Shown: piece by piece, positions 6,529 through 11,486 of the stretch
Layout of the letters: every line of letters starts with the position of its first letter
Position numbering within the stretch: the stretch's first letter is position 1
Origin: Symbiodinium natans
Lineage: Eukaryota; Sar; Dinophyceae; Suessiales; Symbiodiniaceae
Length of the DNA stretch: 11,793 nucleotides
Assembly: GCA_905221605.1 (NCBI GenBank)
Contig: CAJNDS010000574.1
Coordinates: 99,642-111,434 of the forward strand
Direction of reading: 5' to 3'
The notes under the pieces: model-generated
The model's database searches: none
What the model saw: only the letters and a program-made list of their open reading frames with translations
Told to the model about the DNA's origin: nothing
Position numbers and translations under genes: made by a program

Positions 6529-6607
6529 CCCCCTTCTACTAACAGTCCTTAATGGGCATTCTAATGGGGTACTAAAGTCCCTATTAAGGACCGTTAGTAT
6601 AAGGGGG
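6529..6607. repeat. Long hairpin, about 28-bp stem
   Basis: The left arm 6529-6556 and right arm 6579-6607 pair with two mismatches and one bulge around a 22-nt loop. Each arm contains CCCCCTT, TACTAAC and GTCCTTAAT (right arm read in reverse complement). Frames on both strands across it (6508-6723, 6524-6757) exist because the palindrome reads alike on both strands and are not called as genes. Confidence 0.85.
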
Positions 6608-6719
6608 GACATCCCAAGGTTTAGGGTTAAAGGTCCACAGATACCTTTACTCGGCCTCTCTAGACCTTCAAAGAGAAGCTTACCTATCATCGGGCCTTCC
6701 TTCCAAAACGCTACTAGGT

Positions 6720-6850
6720 TCATGTTGCTTATTAACCAATTCTATCTGCACTTCTAACCCACTTATGAGTCCCTTAAGTGCCCTAACATGGTTATAAGTA
6801 CAGTTCTAAGTACAGTTACAACGGGTTAATAAGTGCCCTGAACCTCCCAA
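6720..6850. repeat. Small direct and inverted repeats in AT-richer sequence
   Basis: AAGTACAGTT occurs twice 13 bp apart (about 6797-6820). CACTTCTAACCC near 6750 pairs with GGGTTAATAAGTG near 6824. TTATTAACC also occurs at 6341 and 6729. Base composition is lower in GC than the neighbourhood. Confidence 0.55.
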
Positions 6851-6866
6851 GTTAGAACTACGAGGT

Positions 6867-6928
6867 CCAGGGTTTAGGGTTTGAGGTTTAGGGTTTGAGG
6901 TTTGAGGTTTGGGGTTTATAGGATTTGG
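6867..6928 (+). repeat. TTTGAGG/TTTAGGG variant array
   Basis: About eight units alternating TTTAGGG and TTTGAGG, ending in TTTGGGG. A 76-codon frame begins here (6909-7139) but shows no recognisable domain. Confidence 0.85.
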
Positions 6929-7142
6929 GACGATGACAAAGGGCTCAAACTTTCAAGGGCTTCAGGGTTTTGAAAAATCTGACATGGCTGTGGCAGGTGC
7001 AGGACTTCAGGCTTTGGGGCGGGTTTCGCGTTTTTTGTTCGGGTCCACAGGAGCTAGGTGTTTACTGTCTCGGCTTGCGTTCAGTTGCACCCCAACAACT
7101 AAACTAATCACAGGGAAGGTGGCACCATTTATGGCTTGAACG

Positions 7143-7190
7143 AAACCCTAACCCTAAACCCGAAACCCTAAACCCTGCACCGTAAACCCA
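7143..7190 (-). repeat. Short CCCTAAA array
   Basis: Seven units with CCCTAAC, CCCGAAA and CCCTGCA variants. A C-run and A-run (CCCCCCC then A12) follow at about 7214-7232. Confidence 0.88.
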
Positions 7191-7296
7191 AAAATGCTTA
7201 TCAGGGAACCCGACCCCCCCCAAAAAAAAAAAAGGAATCAGGGCCAAGTCTTGGTCTGAAGGAGCTGGTTCCAGAATTCACATGCCACTGCCGCTC

Positions 7297-7400
7297 GGTT
7301 TAGGGATTCGGGGTATAGGGTGTAGGGTTTATGAAGGTTTAAGGTAAAACAAAAATCGGGGTTTAAGATTCAAGGTTCAGGGTTTGGGATTTTTGGGGTT
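7297..7400 (+). repeat. Degenerate G-strand patch
   Basis: TTTAGGG, TGTAGGG, TTTAAGG, TTCAGGG and TTTGGGA units spaced irregularly. Heavily decayed. Confidence 0.65.
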
Positions 7401-7404
7401 CCCA

Positions 7405-7428
7405 GGCTGCGGGTAAGTACCCGCAGCC
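7405..7428. repeat. Perfect 24-nt palindromic hairpin
   Basis: GGCTGCGGGTA and TACCCGCAGCC are exact reverse complements with only AG between them, giving an 11-bp GC-rich stem able to extrude as a cruciform. It lies just before a pair of direct repeats. Confidence 0.9.
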
Positions 7429-7431
7429 AAG

Positions 7432-7532
7432 TAGCTCGTGCCTTTCTAGCCCAAACCGCCAATCCAAGAGCCCCTAAACCCTCAACCAGTGATTAGCTGG
7501 TGCCTTCAGCCCAAACCGCCAATCCAAACGCC
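7432..7532 (+). repeat. Tandem duplication, 62-bp period
   Basis: Copies at 7432-7472 and 7494-7532 share TAGCT.GTGCCTT, then AGCCCAAACCGCCAATCCAA exactly. A shorter relative, CAGTCCCAAACCGCCA, is at about 5018-5033 beside another array. Confidence 0.85.
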
Positions 7533-7637
7533 CTGAACCCTACACCCTAAACCCTGTAAGCCCTGTAAACCCTAAACCCTAAACCCTAAAGCCGAAAGCC
7601 TAAAGCCTAAAGCCTAAAGCCTAAACCCTGAACCCTA
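7533..7637 (-). repeat. Variant C-strand array with (AAAGCCT)n
   Basis: CCCTGAA, CCCTACA, CCCTAAA, CCCTGTAAG and CCCTAAA units, then AAAGCCG and four AAAGCCT units (about 7588-7622), then CCCTGAA. The G/C swap breaks the CCC triplet, so these units are unlikely to be direct telomerase products. Confidence 0.92.
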
Positions 7638-7737
7638 CTGTTTCGGCTCTGGATTCAGGGTGTTGGGGTGTAGGGACTCCGCGAGAGCCTCGTGGATCAG
7701 CATTCGGCCGTCCCCGCCGCAACCTGGCGTCTTGCGA

Positions 7738-7779
7738 TTTAAGGCTTAGGGTTTTGGAATTAGGGTTTGGGGTTTAGGG
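7738..7779 (+). repeat. Degenerate G-strand patch
   Basis: CTTAGGG, ATTAGGG, TTTGGGG and TTTAGGG units. Confidence 0.75.
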
Positions 7780-7843
7780 ACTCTAGACCGCTCAAATCGT
7801 TTAGGGACCCTAGAAACTCTAAACCGCTCAAGTCGTTTAGGGA
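7780..7843 (+). repeat. 28-bp repeat, two copies
   Basis: 7780-7807 and 7816-7843 match at 26 of 28 bases (ACTCTA.ACCGCTCAA then TCGTTTAGGGA), separated by CCCTAGAA. The unit ends in a TTTAGGG heptamer. Confidence 0.9.
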
Positions 7844-8145
7844 TCCATTTTCCCCCACAGGGACTGAAATACTTGCCTTAAATCCTCATCCCTGAGACCG
7901 AAATCCGAAACCCTATACATCCTTGGGTATCGCAAACCGAGCCTGGGGCTGTATGGTTACATGGTGTATGGGTGGAGGGTGTAGGGTTTAGGAAGAATCT
8001 AGGCATTCAGGATTTAGGGGTGTAGGTTTAGGGGTGTGGAGGTTGAGGAATCTTTTTTGGGCACGTTTGGGAGTTTTATCTTATTCAAGGATATGAGCCC
8101 TCATCCCCTAAACGCAGGAGTCACCTAGGAATACAAAAAGGGTGC
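7844..8145. other. Spacer with decayed telomeric motifs
   Basis: No gene is seen. Decayed G-strand heptamers occur at about 7971-8045 (TGTAGGG, TTTAGGA, TTTAGGGG). The right end carries CCTAGGAATACAAAAAGGGTGCCC, the start of dispersed copy B. Confidence 0.5.
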
Positions 8146-8303
8146 CCCTAAACCCTAAACCCTAAACCCTAAACCCTAAACCCTAAACCCTAAACCCTAA
8201 ACCCTAAACCCTAAACCCTAAAGTGTCCGACAAGGAAGCCGAAGCCCTGAAAAAGGGAAAGAAAAGAGAACCGAAACCCTAAAACAAGGGAATCTGGGCT
8301 TGC
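8126..8303 (+). repeat. Dispersed spacer repeat, copy B (array-containing)
   Basis: CCTAGGAA and AAAAGGGTGCCC (8126-8148), the array 8146-8222, then CCGAAGCCCTGAAAAAGGGA (8239-8258). The last segment matches 8815-8834 at 19 of 20 bases. The right end runs into the array at 8304. Confidence 0.7.
8146..8222 (-). repeat. Telomere-type array, 11 perfect CCCTAAA
   Basis: Eleven exact units without variation, so probably recent. It is separated by 81 bp from the opposing array at 8304. Confidence 0.97.
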
Positions 8304-8526
8304 TCAGGGTTTAGGGTTTAGGGTTTAGGGTTTAGGGTTTAGGGTTTAGGGTTTAGGGTTTAGGGTTTAGGGTTTAGGGTTTAGGGTTTAGGGTTTAGGG
8401 TTTAGTGTTTAGGTTTTAGGGTTTAGGGTTTAGGGTTTAGGGTTTAGGGTTTAGGGTTTAGGGTTTAGGGTTTAGGGTTTAGGGTTTAGGGTTTAGGGGT
8501 TAGGGGTTTAGGTTTTAGGGTTTAGG
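8304..8526 (+). repeat. Telomere-type array (TTTAGGG)n
   Basis: After CTCAGGG come 13 perfect copies (8310-8400), an irregular stretch TTTAGTG/TTTAGG/TTTTAGGG (8401-8421), 11 perfect copies (8422-8498), then decayed TTAGGGG and TTTTAGGG units. The plan resembles 2728-3001. Confidence 0.97.
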
Positions 8527-8621
8527 CGCTTAGGATCTTGGGGCCCCTGATGCCAGAACAGGTGCCTCCTCTGACTAGACATCGCTTTTAAGGGATTGAT
8601 CGTGCTCAAGGTCGGCTGAAT

Positions 8622-8668
8622 GGTTTAGGGTTTAGGGTTTAGGGTTGAGGGTTTAGGGTTTAGGGTGC
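8622..8668 (+). repeat. Short TTTAGGG array
   Basis: Six units with one TTGAGGG variant. Confidence 0.9.
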
Positions 8669-9096
8669 TCCTTCGTCTGTCCTTCCTTAAAACTGGAGTC
8701 CCGTCCACCAGCGCGAGCTCCAGAGTTTCTTACGATAGCTGGTGATGACTCGACGGTACAATCACGAGACCCGCGAAAAGACTAGGAATGAAAGGGTAGG
8801 GGCTTAGATGGCAACCGAAGCCCTCAAAAAGGGAACAAGGGCCTACTCTGGGTCCTAAGGGATGCGATCAAGGTCCTCGAAGCTCAGCTAGAGGCTCGGC
8901 AAGCTTTGCACGATCACCTATGATCCCACTCATGAGATCCTTTGCGCCAGCTTCGCCCACTCATGAGCGGGGACGCAGAGAAAAATCACCCTGAGCCAAG
9001 CTTCCTTAGGAAGCTTACACGACAAGGCTGCTAGACATGCCTCCACAATTTTTTCGCGCAGCATGTGTTTCAGTGCTCCGAACGTTTCAACGTGGG
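8669..9096. other. Long spacer, no gene recognised; small repeats
   Basis: Contains dispersed copy C (8782-8855), a 12-bp direct repeat CCCACTCATGAG (8925-8936 and 8956-8967) and a small hairpin, AAGCTTCC and GGAAGCTT around TTA (8999-9017). ACGGTACAATCACGAG near 8754 resembles ACGGTGCAATCGCGGG near 5570. No credible open frame. Confidence 0.55.
8782..8855 (+). repeat. Dispersed spacer repeat, copy C (no array)
   Basis: CTAGGAATGAAAGGG, a short TAGGGGCTTAGATGGCAA linker, CCGAAGCCCTCAAAAAGGGA, then ACAAGGGCCTACTC. It carries all the segments of copies A and B but lacks the CCCTAAA block between the first two. Confidence 0.7.
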
Positions 9097-9263
9097 TTAG
9101 GGTTTAGGGTTTAGGGTTTAGGGTTTAGGGTTTAGGGTTTAGGGTTTAGGGTTTAGGGTTTAGGGTTTAGGGTTTAATTAGGGTTTAGGGTTTAGGGTTT
9201 AGGGTTTAGGGTTTAGGGTTTAGGGTTTAGGGTTTAGGGTTGGTTTAGGGTTTAGGGTTTGGG
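9097..9263 (+). repeat. Telomere-type array (TTTAGGG)n
   Basis: Ten perfect copies (9103-9172), an interruption TTTAATTAGGG, eight perfect copies (9184-9239), TTGG, and two final units. Confidence 0.97.
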
Positions 9264-9291
9264 CTTTTGGAAGGTTTGGACCCCAAACTGT

Positions 9292-9383
9292 CAACCCTAA
9301 ACCCTACACTCTCAACCCTCAACCCTGGACCCTGCACTCCCCTCAACCATCAACCCTGCACTCTCAACCCTCAACCCTCCATC

Positions 9384-9435
<52 letters not shown>

Positions 9436-9499
9436 CATCCTCAACCCTCAACCCTCAACCCTCGACCCTCGACCCTCGACCCTCGACCCTGGACCCTAC
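9292..9499 (-). repeat. (CCCTCAA)n minisatellite with CCCTCGA tail
   Basis: Mostly CCCTCAA, interrupted by CCATCCT, CCCTGCACT and CCCTGGA, and ending in four CCCTCGA units (about 9460-9490). The plus strand is stop-free because 21 nt encode the heptapeptide TLNPQPS. The frame 9267-9512 therefore reads (TLNPQPS)n and then TLDPRPS. I regard this as a satellite translation artefact rather than a protein. Confidence 0.93.
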
Positions 9500-9591
9500 A
9501 CCTAGACTGTAGTAGCGCAGCAACATGCCGGAGGCACTGATGAGCAAGGGGGGAGCCGCAATGCCTTCTTGTCCTCGGCAGGGCGTTGGCT

Positions 9592-9681
9592 TTCGGGTGT
9601 AAAGGGTTTGGGGTTCCAGGGTGTAGGGTTTATAGGATTTAAAGGGTTTAGGGTTTCGGGTTTGGAGTTTAGGGTTTAGGG
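9592..9681 (+). repeat. Degenerate G-strand patch
   Basis: TGTAAAGGG, TTTGGGG, TGTAGGG, TTTAGGG and TTTCGGG units. The minus-strand frame 9455-9727 runs through this patch and the minisatellite and is not called as a gene. Confidence 0.8.
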
Positions 9682-9764
9682 CGAGTACTAGGCTACTGCT
9701 GCGAAACTTACCCAAGCCGCTCCCCAAACCCTGCAGGAAGAGGTGCGTTTATTAAAACCCTCAC

Positions 9765-9877
9765 CCACTCGAGCCTTGCAGACCGACCTCTACGCCAGTT
9801 CGATATTCCATGCGTGGCATAGAGGAGACCCTTCTCCAGCTCCAGCTGCTTGATCTGCTCCGGCAATTGCTGAAGCT
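9765..9877 (-). CDS. Candidate downstream exon, unrecognised protein
   Basis: The minus strand encodes LQQLPEQIKQLELEKGLLYATHG and about ten further residues, glutamine/leucine/glutamate-rich and probably helical or coiled-coil, with G or C in nearly every third position of the first part. A TAA lies just upstream in this frame, so it can be coding only as an exon. CTAAG is the proposed acceptor (intron ends at 9878), with CTGAC about 20 nt upstream as a possible branch site. GTGAGG at 9764 is a possible donor, though the frame stays open to a TAA at 9708. Joined to the exon ending at 10413, the phase fits (one base plus two). I recognise no family; a leucine-rich or coiled-coil segment is the most that can be said. 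Confidence 0.3.
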
Positions 9878-9955
9878 CTTAGCCTCTTAGCTGTCAGTCG
9901 AGGCCTCTCTTTTGTAGCTCATGTGGGTTCCGCGGCAGCTTGGCATTCGGAAGTC

Positions 9956-10187
9956 CTGTCTTGGGCGCCCCCCGTGGGCACGGGGGGGTGCCCACGACGG
10001 CGGTGGTCCTGCGCGCCCTACATGTGCACGGGAACTGCGGACGACGGGATTTCCGAAAGACAGCACCCAATTTCAAGGCGTTCTGTCCTCGGCACCCCTG
10101 TGGGCACCGGGGGTGCCCACAACGGCGGTGGGAGCTACCTGTCCTGGGCACCCTACGTGCGCACGAGGGTTGCGGACGATGGGATTT
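9956..10187. repeat. 127-bp tandem repeats with GTGGGCAC hairpins
   Basis: Copies start at CTGTC at 9956 and 10083 and end at GGGATTT at 10052 and 10187. A third partial start (CTGTCCTGGGCACCC) is at 10138. Each main copy carries a hairpin with arms GTGGGCAC and GTGCCCAC around a G-rich loop (9974-9995 and 10100-10120). Multiple overlapping frames on both strands across 9894-10343 reflect the GC-rich duplication, and none keeps its sequence between copies. The block would lie inside the proposed intron. Confidence 0.85.
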
Positions 10188-10412
10188 ACTAAACACCCTC
10201 CAACTCCGCCAAATTGCGAGATGATGTCCAGGGCGATGACGGTGTGGGGGCGGTGGCATGGGAAAAGAGAGAGTGAAGACAGTAACAAAGAAAAGGGTAG
10301 AGAGAGAGCGCAGCAAACACAACAACCGGGAAGCATAACATAAAGTGGAAGATAGCAGACAAAAAGCGGAACAACCTTAGCCCACCTCCCAAAAAAGGCC
10401 AGAAGGCCTTAC

Positions 10413-10567
10413 TCAACAGGCCTGCTAGGGTGCCCAACCCAGGGCTTGCGCAAGCTTCGGGCTTGTGAGCCGCGTGGCGCTTCTCGAAGACATGCCAGCA
10501 GAGGTCGTAGACCAAGGACTCGTGGACTTCGGCGCAGGTGGCCTGCCAAGGGCAGAACACAGGAGCC
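10413..10567 (-). CDS. Candidate upstream exon, unrecognised protein
   Basis: Minus-strand reading from 10567 gives a patch with CPWQATC, VHESLVYDLCWHVFEKRH and ACASPGLGTLAGLL. Third positions are very strongly G or C, and Cys, Trp and His are frequent. Translation continues as a frame to 10189, but composition turns hydrophobic and biased after a canonical GTAAGG donor at 10412, so I end the exon at 10413. The upstream edge is GGTTTAG of the array at 10565-10680, which could act as an acceptor or may simply cut the gene. The frame has no ATG (GTG at 10560). No domain is recognised; spaced Cys/His residues do not make a standard zinc-finger pattern. Confidence 0.35.
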
Positions 10568-10680
10568 CTAAACCCTAACCCTAAACCCTAAACCCTGAAC
10601 CCTGAGCCCTCAACCCTGAGCCCTAAGCCCTAAGCCCTAAGCCCTAAGCCCTAAGCCCTAAGCCCTAAGCCCTAAGCCCC
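10565..10680 (-). repeat. CCCTAAA array passing into (CCCTAAG)8
   Basis: CCCTAAA, CCCTAAC, CCCTGAA, CCCTGAG and CCCTCAA units, then eight exact tandem CCCTAAG (10621-10676). This is another abrupt switch to one homogenised variant. Confidence 0.95.
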
Positions 10681-10768
10681 CAAGGCCAGCCACTAAATCT
10701 CAACAAGATCCCTTGATTCCTCAATACCCCTGAACCCCTCCACTTTCACGGGGATTTTTGCCTTTGCG

Positions 10769-10910
10769 GTTTTGGGGGTCTAGGGTGTTCAGCAGGTTTA
10801 GTGGTTTGGGGGGTTTAGGGGATTCAGTGGCTTTGTGGGTTTAGTACGTATAATTTACTGAGTTTAGTGGGTTTTGTGGGTTTAGGCTTCAGTATAGGGG
10901 TTAGGCTTCA
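10769..10910 (+). repeat. Degenerate TTTAGTGG / TTTGTGGG repeats
   Basis: GTTTAGTGG, GGGTTTAGG, TTTGTGGGTTTAG recur irregularly. TTAGGCTTCA occurs twice 17 bp apart (about 10883 and 10900). Decayed telomere-like sequence with no open frame. Confidence 0.65.
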
Positions 10911-10958
10911 TACTGCTCCCCACCCATTACGGGGTTGAGTTCTGAAGAAGGGAACAGG

Positions 10959-11017
10959 GCCCTAAACCCTAAACCCTAAACCCTAAACCCTAAACCCTAA
11001 ACCCTAAACCCTAAACC
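10959..11017 (-). repeat. Telomere-type array (CCCTAAA)n
   Basis: Eight exact units following GGGAACAGGG, which resembles the GGGAACAAGGG of copy C. Confidence 0.96.
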
Positions 11018-11314
11018 GTGGCTCCCGGGGTACCTCCCCCCGTAGAAAGTACCCCTTCAAGGATTCTATAGGGCCCGGATTCCCTAATTCCGTTGAAGCA
11101 CTTCGGATGTAAGGCCCAAGGCTATTTCCAAAGGGGTACCTCCCAACATGTCCGTGCTGCTTTCCTATGCTGAACCTGGAACCTTAGCAAAAAACATAGT
11201 TTTAGCTGTTGCTTAGGAATTACAGTACCCAAAAATTAAGAACTACTACCAAGATTTTAGCCTAAGAGACTCTTGCGGATACCCATGCGGGAAGTGAAGG
11301 GCCAAACTTATACG
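11018..11314. other. Spacer, no gene recognised; GGGGTACC repeats
   Basis: GGGGTACCTCCC occurs at 11027-11038 and 11133-11144. GTACCCCTT (11049-11057) pairs with AAGGGGTAC (11131-11139), so a hairpin of about 90 bp is possible. The right part (11160-11290) is AT-richer and unrecognised. Confidence 0.55.
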
Positions 11315-11316
11315 TA

Positions 11317-11484
11317 GGGTTCTTCAGGGAGGGGGGTTCAAGGGGGGTAAGGTTCCCCTACTACTCCCCACTACTCCCTAAGGCTCCCTAACCTTCCCTA
11401 AGGTTCCCTATATAGGTACCTACCCCCCTTGGTTCCCTATATAGGTACCTACCCCCCTTGAACCCCTCTGTTTCAAAAGAACCC
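11317..11484. mobile_element. MITE-like foldback element with TA ends
   Basis: Ends GGGTTCTT and AAGAACCC are inverted and each is bordered by TA (11315-11316 and 11485-11486), the target of Tc1/mariner-type transposition. Inside, GGGGTTCAAGGGGGGTA (11333-11349) pairs perfectly over 17 bp with 11450-11466, and the two stretches between are alignable with small gaps, so the terminal inverted repeats total about 30 to 35 bp. The core holds a perfect tandem 29-mer (11402-11430, 11431-11459; GGTTCCCTATATAGGTACC then TACCCCCCTT) and CTACTCCC/CCTAAGG repeats. No transposase is present, so it would be non-autonomous. TAGGG ends could also derive from telomere repeat. Confidence 0.6.
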
Positions 11485-11486
11485 TA

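Noticed and set aside
6508-6757. Overlapping frames of 71 and 77 codons on opposite strands
   Set aside because: Both are produced by the palindromic hairpin at 6529-6607, which reads nearly the same on either strand.
6909-7139. 76-codon plus-strand frame
   Set aside because: Begins inside degenerate telomere repeat and shows no recognisable motif.
9894-10343. Five overlapping frames of 87 to 143 codons on both strands
   Set aside because: Stop-poor because of GC-rich tandem duplication. The two repeat copies fall in different frames, so no protein sequence is conserved between them.
192-11017. CRISPR array, because of many regular repeats with spacers
   Set aside because: Repeats are 7-bp telomere units in tandem and blocks are of unequal length and both orientations. 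There is no 25-40 bp repeat with uniform spacers and no cas gene.
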